Assembly (NCBI RefSeq): GCF_003003035.1
Contig: NZ_PVTS01000012.1
Span: 1-64,000, forward strand
Direction: 5' to 3'
Source of the DNA: Marinilabilia salmonicolor
Lineage (GTDB): Bacteria > Bacteroidota > Bacteroidia > Bacteroidales > Marinilabiliaceae
Length of the DNA stretch: 64,000 nt
This document shows positions 36,503 through 44,578 of the stretch, piece after piece. Positions within the stretch are counted from its first letter, which is position 1, and each line of letters begins with the position of its first letter. The notes under the pieces were generated by a model, which saw nothing but the letters and a program-made list of their open reading frames with translations, ran no database searches and was not told the DNA's origin. A program made the translations under genes and the position numbers.

Positions 36503-37903
36503 ATGAAAGCTTACAGGATGATCAGATTAGTGGCAATGGCGGTTGTTGTATCTGCCGTAGCAGCATGCCAACCGACGGGAGGAGAACAGCAATCCACCAC
36601 ATTTACGCCAAAGGAAGTTTTTACAACACCTGAACGGCCTGCCGGTCAGACAGACGTACTGGAACTTCGTGCCGAACCTATTGATACTGTTCGAATGGCC
36701 ATTATTGGGCTGGGAATGCGGGGCTCGGGTGCTGTTTACCGATACACCAATATTGAAGGCGCTAAAGTGGTGGCTATTGCCGATGTGGTGCCGGAAAAAG
36801 TTAAGAGAGCCAACGAGACCCTTGTTAAAAACGGCAGGCCCGCAGCTGATGAATATACTTCGGAGGAGGGTTGGAAAGAGATTTGTGAACGCGATGACAT
36901 CGACCTGGTTTATGTCACCACCAACTGGAGTCTGCACACCCCAATAGCTGTTTACGCAATGGAACATGGTAAGCACGTTGCTACCGAAGTTCCGGCGGCC
37001 CTTACCATTGATGAATGCTGGAAACTTGTGAATACGGCTGAACGCACCCGTCGTCATTGTATGATGCTGGAAAATTGCAACTACGACTTCTTTGAAATGG
37101 CAACCCTCAACATGGCTCAGCAGGGGCTTCTTGGTGAAATTGTCCATGCCGAAGGGGCTTATATTCATGATTTGCGCTCCCTTAACTTCAACGAAAATGG
37201 TTATTGGAATATGTGGCGTTTGGAACATTTTAAGGAAAGAGATGCCAATCTTCATCCTACACATGGTTTTGGTCCCATCGCACATGCAATGAATCTGCAT
37301 CGCGGTGACAAGATGAACTACCTGGTATCGGTATCGAGCAATCAGTTTGGGATGACAAAATATGCGAAAGATAAGTTTGGTGAAGATTCGGAATATGCCA
37401 AACAGAAGTATATCAAAGGCGACATGAATACCTCAATCATCAAAACAGCTAAAGGCAAAACCATCATGTTGCAGCACGATGTGACCAGTCCGCGTCCATA
37501 CAGTCGCATTCATATGCTCAGTGGAACCAAAGGTTTTGTGTTGAAGTATCCACAGCGTGGTATCGCTTTGGAGCCCAATGCTCACAGTTTTCTTTCAGAC
37601 GAAGAAATGGAAGAGATGCTGGCTGAATATGAACATCCTATTACTAAAGAAGTGGGTGAGAAAGCACGCGAGGTTGGTGGTCACGGTGGCATGGACTTTA
37701 TTATGGATTACCGGCTGATTTATTGCCTTCGCAACGGCTTACCACTTGATCAGGATGTTTACGATGCGGCCGAATGGTCCAGCATTGTGCATCTCTCCGA
37801 AGAATCTGTGAAAAACAACGGAATGCCCGTGCAGGTTCCTGATTTTACCAGAGGAGCGTGGGATAAGCTGGATAAGGTGACTTATTATACTGAAGGTGAA
37901 TAA
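36503..37903 (+). CDS. GH109 family (Gfo/Idh/MocA fold) alpha-N-acetylgalactosaminidase, lipoprotein
   Basis: The product has about 466 residues; the Met at 36503 precedes a lipoprotein signal (VVVSAVAAC). A Rossmann domain begins at about 60 with the NAD-binding IIGLGMRGSG, then VVAIADVV and the MEHGKHVATEVPAALT segment. The catalytic half contains LENCNYDFFEMATLNMAQQG, AEGAYIHDLRSL, GYWNMWRL and PTHGFGPIAHAMNLHRGDK. These are the hallmarks of GH109, which uses enzyme-bound NAD to cleave terminal alpha-GalNAc, the sugar at the root of mucin O-glycans and of blood group A. A diverged paralogue follows at 38432. Confidence 0.9.
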   Translation: MKAYRMIRLVAMAVVVSAVAACQPTGGEQQSTTFTPKEVFTTPERPAGQTDVLELRAEPIDTVRMAIIGLGMRGSGAVYRYTNIEGAKVVAIADVVPEKVKRANETLVKNGRPAADEYTSEEGWKEICERDDIDLVYVTTNWSLHTPIAVYAMEHGKHVATEVPAALTIDECWKLVNTAERTRRHCMMLENCNYDFFEMATLNMAQQGLLGEIVHAEGAYIHDLRSLNFNENGYWNMWRLEHFKERDANLHPTHGFGPIAHAMNLHRGDKMNYLVSVSSNQFGMTKYAKDKFGEDSEYAKQKYIKGDMNTSIIKTAKGKTIMLQHDVTSPRPYSRIHMLSGTKGFVLKYPQRGIALEPNAHSFLSDEEMEEMLAEYEHPITKEVGEKAREVGGHGGMDFIMDYRLIYCLRNGLPLDQDVYDAAEWSSIVHLSEESVKNNGMPVQVPDFTRGAWDKLDKVTYYTEGE

Positions 37904-37963
37904 TGGGAATGTTTTTTTGGGGCGAATAGAAAATACCGATCATTAATTTTTTTATTATCGCGG

Positions 37964-38285
37964 GAGTTGTCTAAAAAGTACAAATCATCAAAAAAGTGTC
38001 ATGTTGAGTTTAGACGAAACATCTGTTTTTCAAACGAACAGATTTTTCGACAAGCTACCAATGACAGGATTTTGCAATAATCTGAAAGTTAAGGTTGTAA
38101 TTATTGGCTCCCATTCGGGGACCTGATCCCATTAGTTCAGCTTTACCCCGGGTTATCGACCCGGGGTAATTCAAATTTGCCCCATTCAGGGACAAGCCAA
38201 TTCTGTCATTTACACATTATTCCTCAAACTTTTTTTGGGGTAGTCATTCAGAATGACATCAATATTGGACTTTTTGGACAGCCTC
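37964..38285. mobile_element. MITE-like inverted-repeat element, about 322 bp
   Basis: The left end GAGTTGTCTAAAAAGTACAA matches the right end read on the other strand, GAGGCTGTCCAAAAAGTCCAA. The interior holds further palindromes (TACCCCGGGTTATCGACCCGGGGTA-type at about 38140-38168, and GTCATTCAGAATGAC) but no gene. The terminal motif is shared with the element at 15036-15174. It separates the two GH109 copies and lies about 150 bp ahead of the second. Confidence 0.6.
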
Positions 38286-38431
38286 TGTTTCAAAACAAAT
38301 TAACTTCTACACAACCCTCAGCCCCAAAAGTAGAACTACAAAACCAGAAAAATAGCCCAACTTTTATTTGAAGACTGGTTTTTTCGGAAAGTGAAATAGC
38401 ACAAAGTTGCGGAAAAGCGTATAGACAGAGA

Positions 38432-39808
38432 ATGGCCCACATAAGGATGAATGTTGAGAGAACAGCAGAAAATACAAGACATGTATTGGAGATGAGGTGT
38501 GAACCACTGAAAAAGGTAAGAATTGGTTTTATCGGCCTGGGGATGCGGGTCCCCAGAGCTATTCGGCGTTTTTTCTTTATTGATGGAGCCGAAATTGGAG
38601 CTCTTTGTGATGTGGTGCCTGAGAATCTGGAGAACATCCGGATAATTTTAAAAAACAACAATCACCCCCCAGTGCCTGAATATTCAGGCGAAGAAGACTG
38701 GAGGAAGGTTTGTGAAAGGGATGATCTGGATCTCATATATATTTCAACTCATTACGATCTGCATACACCTATTGCCGTCTATGCCATGCAATGTGGAAAG
38801 CATGTTGCGGTAGAAGTGCCGGCTGCCACCACTGTCGATGAATCGTGGTTACTGGTGGAAACCGCCGAGCAAACCCGCCGACATTGCGTTCAGCTTGAGA
38901 ATTGCATCTATGGACGATTTGAATTGGCTACATTCAACATGGCTCAAAACGGATTGCTGGGAGAACTGGTACATGGTGAAGGGGCATATATTCATGATTT
39001 GCGCCATTTGCTTTTCAATACAGAGAATGGCTACTGGAATATGTGGCGGCTCAAGTACCATGAAAAATACAACGGTAATTTATATCCAACCCATGGTTTG
39101 GGGCCTGTGTGTCACAGCATGAATATACATCGGGGCGATCGCCTGGATTATATGGTTTCCATGTCGTCGGGCCAATTTGGCCTTACCGATTATGCGCAAA
39201 GAAATTTTGGTTCAGACTCTGATTTTGCCAATCGAAAATATGCCAATGGTGACATCAATACCTCCCTTATTCATACAGCTAATGGCAAAACCATTATGCT
39301 TCAACACAATATAGTAAGTCCCAGACCCTACAGTCGAATCCACATGCTATCCGGAACAAGAGGGATGGTACAGCAATGGCCCGAACCCGGAATCACCCTG
39401 GATAAAAACGGTTCCGACTTTCTGTCAAAGGAAACAATGGCTTTATTGCTCAAAGAATATGAACATCCTCTGATAAAAGAGTGGGCCCCCGTGATTGAGG
39501 AAAATGCGGAAAATGATGCCATTACCAAAAATGGCGGAATGGATTATCTGATGGACCAGAGACTTATCTATTGCCTTCAAAACGGGTTGCCACCCGATAC
39601 GGATGTCTATGATGCTGCCGAATGGTCGGCCATTATGGAATTATCGGCCCGTTCAGCCAATAACAGAAGTAAATCTGTGGATATCCCTGATTTTACACGG
39701 GGTGCCTGGCAATACCTGAATCAGGTTCACTATTATCGGAGCAAAGCGAAGCAATCTCCTTTCAAAAAACAAGTTTCTCCGGACACTAGTGACTTTTTAT
39801 ATAAATAA
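38432..39808 (+). CDS. Diverged GH109-like Gfo/Idh/MocA protein without signal peptide
   Basis: The 458-residue paralogue of the preceding gene is colinear from about residue 20 to the end, sharing VEVPAATTVDESW, GEGAYIHDLRHL, ENGYWNMWRLK, PTHGLGPVCHSMNIHRGDR and the DYLMDQRLIYCLQNGLP block. Two differences stand out. There is no signal peptide or lipobox: the chain starts just ahead of the Rossmann strand. The dinucleotide loop reads GLGMRVPR where the first copy has GLGMRGSG, so the third glycine is gone. As read it would be cytoplasmic. Either it lost its export signal, possibly with the repeat element upstream, or it acts on imported sugars. The 5' boundary is the uncertain part. Confidence 0.8.
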   Translation: MAHIRMNVERTAENTRHVLEMRCEPLKKVRIGFIGLGMRVPRAIRRFFFIDGAEIGALCDVVPENLENIRIILKNNNHPPVPEYSGEEDWRKVCERDDLDLIYISTHYDLHTPIAVYAMQCGKHVAVEVPAATTVDESWLLVETAEQTRRHCVQLENCIYGRFELATFNMAQNGLLGELVHGEGAYIHDLRHLLFNTENGYWNMWRLKYHEKYNGNLYPTHGLGPVCHSMNIHRGDRLDYMVSMSSGQFGLTDYAQRNFGSDSDFANRKYANGDINTSLIHTANGKTIMLQHNIVSPRPYSRIHMLSGTRGMVQQWPEPGITLDKNGSDFLSKETMALLLKEYEHPLIKEWAPVIEENAENDAITKNGGMDYLMDQRLIYCLQNGLPPDTDVYDAAEWSAIMELSARSANNRSKSVDIPDFTRGAWQYLNQVHYYRSKAKQSPFKKQVSPDTSDFLYK

Positions 39809-39878
39809 CAGAAGTGGAGAGGAGTAATAAACAAATAATACCTCCCCGTATTTTTTTACTTTACCAAACAATAATTTT

Positions 39879-40967
39879 ATGACACCAGAACAAATATCCA
39901 ACCAGTTTTCTATAGATGGTACGGTTGCAACCATCAAGCCATTTGGCAACGGTCTTATCAATACAACATACAAAGTCAGGACAAGTGAGAATGATTCACC
40001 CAACTATCTGTTGCAAATTGTTAATCATCATATTTTCAAGAATGTCCCTGAACTGACCCGCAATATAGAGCGGGTTACCAGTCACATTCGGGAAAAACTT
40101 GAAGCGCAGGGTGCCCATGATATTGACCGACGCGTTTTAACCCCTGTTAAGACCAATAATGGAGAGGGGTTTTATAAAGATGATGGGGGCAATTACTGGC
40201 GTATGTTTCTTTTTATTGAAGGAGCGCATTCTTACGACCAACTTACCAATATTAAACAGGCTGAGGCGGGAGGTAGAGCCTTTGGGCAATTTCAAAAGCT
40301 GGTTTCCGATTTGCCCGGAGAACCACTTTACCCGGTGATTCCCGGATTTCATGACACCGAGATGCGCATAAAAAATTTTAACGAGCGTGTGAATGAAAAT
40401 CCGGTTGGAAGATTGGAGGAAGTTCAACAAGACGTGAATTTCTTACTTGAACGGTCAGACGAATACAAGAAAATAATTCAGATGGGACGGGAAGGGAAGA
40501 TTCCACAACGCATTGTTCATCAGGATACAAAATTTAATAATGTGCTGCTGGATGAGAATGATGAGGTTCTTTGTGTGATTGACCTGGATACAGTAATGCC
40601 CGGTTATGTTTGTTATGACATTGGTGATGCCATTCGTAATGGTGCCAATACGGGCAAGGAGGATGATCCCAACCTGGACAATGTGGGGATTAATATGGAG
40701 CTATTTGAAGGTTTTATTAAAGGTTTTCTTCAGGAGACAAACGGTATATTGACCAGGGAAGAAAAAGAAACTCTCGCTTTTGGTGCAAAATTGCTTACTT
40801 ATGAACAGGCGGTCCGGTTTATGGATGATTTCCTGGATGGTGATAAATATTATAAGACTGACAGCGTTAAGCACAATCTGATCAGAGCAAGGGCTCAAAT
40901 TAAACTGCTCAAAAGTATGGAAGAGAATTTTGATCGTATGGAGGAAATCGTGAGTCGTTATGTTTAG
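39879..40967 (+). CDS. NahK-like N-acetylhexosamine 1-kinase (aminoglycoside phosphotransferase fold)
   Basis: This 362-residue cytoplasmic kinase has the APH/choline-kinase fold: GNGLINTTYKVR (nucleotide loop), the catalytic loop HQDTKFNNVLLDE with Asp about 216, and the metal-binding DLDTVMPGYVCYDIGDAIRN with Asp about 235. The whole layout matches Bifidobacterium-type N-acetylhexosamine 1-kinase, which makes GlcNAc-1-P or GalNAc-1-P in the lacto-N-biose/galacto-N-biose route. Its position behind two GH109 genes suggests it phosphorylates released GalNAc. No partner phosphorylase or epimerase gene is visible in the window. Confidence 0.85.
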   Translation: MTPEQISNQFSIDGTVATIKPFGNGLINTTYKVRTSENDSPNYLLQIVNHHIFKNVPELTRNIERVTSHIREKLEAQGAHDIDRRVLTPVKTNNGEGFYKDDGGNYWRMFLFIEGAHSYDQLTNIKQAEAGGRAFGQFQKLVSDLPGEPLYPVIPGFHDTEMRIKNFNERVNENPVGRLEEVQQDVNFLLERSDEYKKIIQMGREGKIPQRIVHQDTKFNNVLLDENDEVLCVIDLDTVMPGYVCYDIGDAIRNGANTGKEDDPNLDNVGINMELFEGFIKGFLQETNGILTREEKETLAFGAKLLTYEQAVRFMDDFLDGDKYYKTDSVKHNLIRARAQIKLLKSMEENFDRMEEIVSRYV

Positions 40968-41098
40968 TTAATAACAAACAGCTTTGTCTGATTGCATTTG
41001 AAAATTGGTCAACGTTTTTTTGACGGTTACTTGGTTTTAATTCGTTTATGATTTTGTAGTTGTCCGATAGAGAGATCAATAAAGGTAAATTTAAAACC

Positions 41099-41123
41099 GG
41101 GCTGCTGGCGTTTTCAGCAGCCC
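41099..41123. terminator. Hairpin behind the PUL 2 kinase gene
   Basis: GGGCTGCTG / CAGCAGCCC pair over 9 bp around a 7-base loop, about 130 bp past the kinase stop. The tail (TTGAATAAAC) is only weakly T-rich, so it may be an imperfect terminator. Confidence 0.5.
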
Positions 41124-41146
41124 TTGAATAAACAAATTTTATACGG

Positions 41147-41632
41147 ATGAGAATAAATTACTTGTTCATTAGTGTTTTACTGTTGTTAATTTTTTCTTCC
41201 GGCTTTGGAATAGCAACTTCGGATTCATCGGTTCATGAAATATTAAAAACCAGAAAAGAAGAGAAGGATCATGCATCTGGAAAGGATTCCGGGGCAGTTC
41301 GAATATTGGCATACAACGTTCATCACTGCAGTGGGATGGATGAAGAAATTAATTATGAGAGAATCGCACGTGTTATTTCTGAGTTGGATGCTGATTTTGT
41401 CTGTCTTCAGGAACTTGATAGCGTTACGCAAAGGAGTGTAGGTGTTAATCAGATTGAAGAATTGGCAAATATAACCGAAATGCATGCCTCTTTTGGAGGA
41501 GCCATCAATTTTCAGGGAGGTGCGTACGGGGTTGGAATACTATCCGGAGAGGAAGCCCTTCAAACAGCAAATTATCCTTTGCCTGGAAATGAGGCTCGTA
41601 CTTTTCTGGTTGCCGAATTTTCAAGTTTCGTG
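41147..41632 (+). pseudogene. Endonuclease/exonuclease/phosphatase family protein, 3'-truncated
   Basis: A signal peptide (LLLLIFSSGFGIATS) is followed by the start of an EEP-fold domain: VRILAYNVHHCSGMDEEINYE, then VISELDADFVCLQELDSV with the metal-binding Glu, then YGVGILSGEEA. Homologous similarity ends near ARTFLVAEFSS, about 160 residues in. The second half of the fold, with the catalytic His and Asp, is missing. The frame runs on only to a TGA at 41648. The break coincides with the broken end of an XRE-regulator gene on the opposite strand, so both were cut by one deletion or rearrangement. Confidence 0.75.
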
Positions 41633-41757
41633 GTGATCCCGGATTTATGAGAAACTTCTTTTTGTGTTAATCCCATACGTTTTCGGTAGTCCCTATATCG
41701 CCGGCCGACCTCACTGATTAATTCAGCTCCCGATTTTTCGTATATATTGTCTTGCAT
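41572..41757 (-). pseudogene. XRE-family (HipB-like) regulator, C-terminally truncated
   Basis: The product begins MQDNIYEKSGAELISEVGRR and runs into the helix-turn-helix RMGLTQKEVSHKSGIT. After this (about 41640) the frame enters the antisense of the truncated EEP gene, giving an unrelated tail to 41572. XRE proteins of this type usually continue with a recognition helix followed by FENG-like residues and often precede hipA-type toxin genes. Any such partner would have been lost in the same deletion. A palindrome suited to autoregulation lies just ahead of the start codon. Confidence 0.65.
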
Positions 41758-41762
41758 TTTAA

Positions 41763-41820
41763 TGTAGTTATATCTACAATTTCAGTGAATTTGTTGGTGA
41801 AAGTAAAGATATAGCTATAA
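41763..41820 (-). promoter_or_regulatory. Two operator-like palindromes ahead of the XRE remnant
   Basis: TGTAGTTATATCTACA (41763-41778) is a near-perfect palindrome 5 bp from the XRE start. A second, partial copy AGATATAGCTATAA lies at about 41808-41820. Both contain GATATARCTA when read on the same strand. Position and symmetry fit an autoregulatory operator of an XRE/HipB-type repressor. Confidence 0.45.
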
Positions 41821-42884
41821 TTTTAAACGATAAATGCAATTAAAATAATATTGGTGCTTTTTTATCGGATCATTTGTATTATCGAATTTATTCCCAAAAC
41901 CATGTAAATCAGGTTGGGGGCTTAATCCTGATATTCGTGTTTTTTATGGCAAAATATTTTTATGGCTTTCTGAATGTTGCTTCCAATAGGCGTTGCAAAA
42001 GTTTATAAGTTTTTTTAGCTTCCTGCGCGCTACCCCCTGACCCCCTTTAAGGGGAAACCTACGCGCGTATGCTATTGATATTGAAATATTCGAAATTATT
42101 GAGTTCATTAAAGCTGCGGGTTGGCGGTTCTCCCTTTCAGGGGAGAAAGAGGGGTATGCGGTGGTGGATATTAACAAGACTCTCATTAAAAAAAATATTT
42201 GGTTCTGGCTTGTTCAGGTTAGATGAAACCTGCAGGATTTTGCCGCTTTTTTTTTACCGAACCCGACCTTTCCGGAGGTTTCTTCTCCTTTCTGCATGAT
42301 TTCTCTTCCTTTCGTGAGGTTTTCCTCATCTTTTCTTTGCCTTTCCGGTAACTAATCATGCTTTCTCCCGCTAAAAATGCCTTTTGAAGGATAATGTAGC
42401 CTTTGAAAATACCAAGATTTTTTTAAATTTTAGGTTGTAATCCTTTTTCTTGGATAAAGTATAAACTTTTATTTTTTTTGAGGTTTGGGGGTTTTGGTAG
42501 AGGAAAATTAAAAATTACTTTTCTGATCTATATTTCTATACTTCCACTCCGCAAGAATTACTGCCAGTCGGTTGAGTTAGTTCTGGAGTTTTTGCCTGGC
42601 CAGAAGGTATTGATCCCTCAAAGCGCAGAAACGATGGTTGTGATGGCCTTCGGTGAGGTGATCAAGTTTATGGATCACAAAGCATTAGATGCTGTGAGTT
42701 GGTTTTTTGTCAGCTCTTGGTTTGGACAGATGCGTTTTTGGTTCGTATTGTATGGCCTATTTGGGTTTCTTTCTTTTTTTGCCCCCAATAAAGTTTAATC
42801 CATTGTTTGTTTGTATTAATGGGAGGATTAAACATGGGAAACAAATTGCAAAGTGTTTTGAGGTAATATTGAAAGAGGAAAGAA
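41821..42884. other. Decayed or non-coding region with repeats, no supportable gene
   Basis: About 1.06 kb without a convincing coding frame. It contains a pair of inverted CCCCT-rich repeats (42026-42160, listed separately) and a polypurine/polypyrimidine stretch of loosely repeated 20-bp units at about 42262-42345. An apparent frame at 42478-42798 has low-complexity composition and no recognisable motif. The region probably holds remnants of the sequence lost at the 41.63 kb junction. Confidence 0.5.
42026..42160. repeat. Inverted CCCCT-rich repeat pair
   Basis: The left arm TACCCCCTGACCCCCTTTAA (from 42031), continuing GGGGAAACC, pairs imperfectly with the right arm GGTTCTCCCTTTCAGGGGAG (from 42126), continuing AAAGAGGGGTATGCG. 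About 65 bp lie between. GCGCG words flank both sides. It looks like a small palindromic intergenic element of a type common in Bacteroidota genomes. Confidence 0.5.
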
Positions 42885-43121
42885 TTAAACCAATCTCTTA
42901 TTTCTAAAAGCAATTCCGGAGCCTGATTTTAAATACTTTTCAAAATTAAAAGCCTTGTATTTATCCGGAAACGCTAAATATGAGATAAGCATTACAGGAA
43001 GTCTGTTGCTTGTATAGTGGACCTGACCTGCATTATGTTTTTTTAATCTTTCCACAATGTTTTGGCTACATCCTGTATAGTAAGAATGATCGACACATTT
43101 CAGAATATAAATGTAATGCAT
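42885..43121 (-). CDS. GIY-YIG family endonuclease, small stand-alone
   Basis: The 78-residue product begins MHYIYILKCVDHSYYTGCSQ. It has the YIY and YTG equivalents of GIY and YIG, the conserved Arg in NIVERLKKHNAG, and the catalytic Glu in FNFEKYLKSGSG. This is a complete UPF0213/YhbQ-like domain. The cellular role of these proteins is not established; structure-specific DNA cleavage is expected. It lies on the same strand as, and about 200 bp behind, the tmRNA gene, with palindromic repeats between. The broken relative at 174-332 likewise follows a tRNA-like sequence. Confidence 0.85.
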   Translation of the reverse strand: MHYIYILKCVDHSYYTGCSQNIVERLKKHNAGQVHYTSNRLPVMLISYLAFPDKYKAFNFEKYLKSGSGIAFRNKRLV

Positions 43122-43148
43122 TGGTGTATGCCGTTGGGTTTCTCCTGC

Positions 43149-43322
43149 GCTAAAGCTCCGGAGGATACGGTTTTGCCAGGCTAAAGCTTCGGAATTGTGT
43201 TTCTTAGTGGACTGCGTCCACCGTAGCTCTCCGTGTTTTTTTAATCAATGTAACAAATATATAAGTATGCTCTTTATTGAGCGAAGCTCTCCTACGCTAA
43301 AGCTTCGGAGAGCGAAGGTGGA
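43149..43322. repeat. Palindrome-rich spacer with three GCTAAAGCTYCGGA copies
   Basis: The motif GCTAAAGCTYCGGA occurs at 43149, 43180 and 43296. A perfect stem GTGGAC/GTCCAC lies at 43207-43221. TCCACCGTAGCTCTCCG (43217-43233) is an inverted, near-identical copy of 43306-43322, whose last bases are the 3' end of the tmRNA gene. The spacer separates tmRNA and GIY-YIG genes. Confidence 0.6.
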
Positions 43323-43716
43323 GCTGCGGGGAATCGAACCCCGGTCCAGACAAGGAAGCCATAAGCTTTCTACATGCTTAGTCGCTTCTTGATTGTCGGG
43401 AAAGGCGAGGGTAGCGACACCCGAACCAATCCTTATCTCCTAAATTTCGCCTCAGGCACGGAGCGGGCCTCAGGCTAGTTTCGGTTTATCTGCACCTTCT
43501 GATCGGATAGCCCCGAAACGACGGCATCCGGAAGATGTCTCGTCCCGGTCCCTGGGACCGGGATTAAGCATAACCTACTGTTATTCGGTTACGCAGCAAG
43601 AGCGTAATTGTTTTCGCCAGTTAAAAAGTTTGAGCCCTGGGATTTACGAGCCAGCTTCACAACGCTCGGCATGCTTACTTACCACTTTACCTCACTGTCA
43701 ATTCCATGTCAGCCCC
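43319..43716 (-). ncRNA. ssrA: Transfer-messenger RNA (tmRNA)
   Basis: On the minus strand the gene starts GGGGCTGACATGGAATTGAC and ends with a tRNA-like T-arm and acceptor (GGTTCGATTCCCCGCAGCTC then CA), which pairs with the 5' end. The tag reading frame encodes GENNYALAA followed by TAA (43589-43618), the usual Bacteroidota-type tag. The 3' CCA is not encoded in the genome. Length is about 398 nt. The 3' border is set by acceptor-stem pairing; the first base rests on the GGGG start. With SmpB it rescues stalled ribosomes. Confidence 0.96.
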
Positions 43717-43784
43717 TTTGGTATTGGTAGTAAATTCAGAACTGCAAAGATAGTGCCTTTTTGTGATTTCCCAAGTGAAATACA

Positions 43785-44432
43785 TTACTTCTTCAATTCA
43801 GAAATCGTCTGGACCGGGTCATCCGATTTAAAGATAAAACTTCCCGATACCAATACATCTGCTCCTGCCTCGTAAAGCTGTGCCGAATTGTCAGTGGATA
43901 CACCTCCATCTACTTCAATGAGTGCTTTACTGTTCTTTTTGTTGATGAGGTTTCTGAGTTGCTCCACCCGATGAAAGGTGTGCTCGATGAATTTTTGGCC
44001 TCCGAATCCCGGGTTTACCGACATAATCAGGACCAGATCCACCATTTCAATGATGTCTTCAAGTAAAGCCACCGGTGTGTGGGGATTGATTGTCACACCT
44101 GCTTTCATTCCGGCATTATGTATCTCCTGCACGGTGCGGTGCAGATGAGGACTCGCTTCATAGTGCACATTGAGCAAATCAGCCCCGGCATCCCGAAATG
44201 CAGTAATGTATTTTTCCGGCTGCACAATCATCAGGTGGACATCCAGCGGCTTTTGAGCGTGTTTTTTAACTGCTTCCACAACAGGAATGCCAAATGAGAT
44301 ATTTGGCACAAACACACCATCCATGATATCGAGGTGAAACCAGTCTGCTTCACTTTGATTGACAATTTCAATGTCTTTGGAGAGATTGGAAAAATCTGCC
44401 GCAAGCAGAGATGGGGCAACCATTTTTTTCAT
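43785..44432 (-). CDS. rpe: Ribulose-phosphate 3-epimerase
   Basis: The 215-residue product starts at the Met at 44432 (MKKMVAPSLLAADFSNL); an in-frame upstream extension to 44477 has no family similarity. The TIM-barrel motifs are complete: WFHLDIMDGVFVPNISFG, LDVHLMIVQPEKY, MSVNPGFGGQKF and the phosphate-binding IEVDGGVSTDN with VSGSFIF. It interconverts ribulose-5-P and xylulose-5-P in the pentose phosphate pathway, which also receives pentoses such as arabinose. Confidence 0.95.
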   Translation of the reverse strand: MKKMVAPSLLAADFSNLSKDIEIVNQSEADWFHLDIMDGVFVPNISFGIPVVEAVKKHAQKPLDVHLMIVQPEKYITAFRDAGADLLNVHYEASPHLHRTVQEIHNAGMKAGVTINPHTPVALLEDIIEMVDLVLIMSVNPGFGGQKFIEHTFHRVEQLRNLINKKNSKALIEVDGGVSTDNSAQLYEAGADVLVSGSFIFKSDDPVQTISELKK

Positions 44433-44578
44433 TATCCAGCTTGTTTGATGTGTTTGTAAAAAGTAAAAGACGTACAAAGGTACGCCTTAACAAGTATATT
44501 TTTATATGATTCTTCAGGTTTCGCAGGGAATTGTTGTTTTTAAAACAACCCAAAACTCCAAACTCCGAACTCCCAAAA

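Noticed and set aside
42478-42798. A possible 106-residue protein in the decayed region
   Set aside because: Low-complexity hydrophobic sequence, no recognisable domain, no promoter or co-directional neighbour; left as non-coding.
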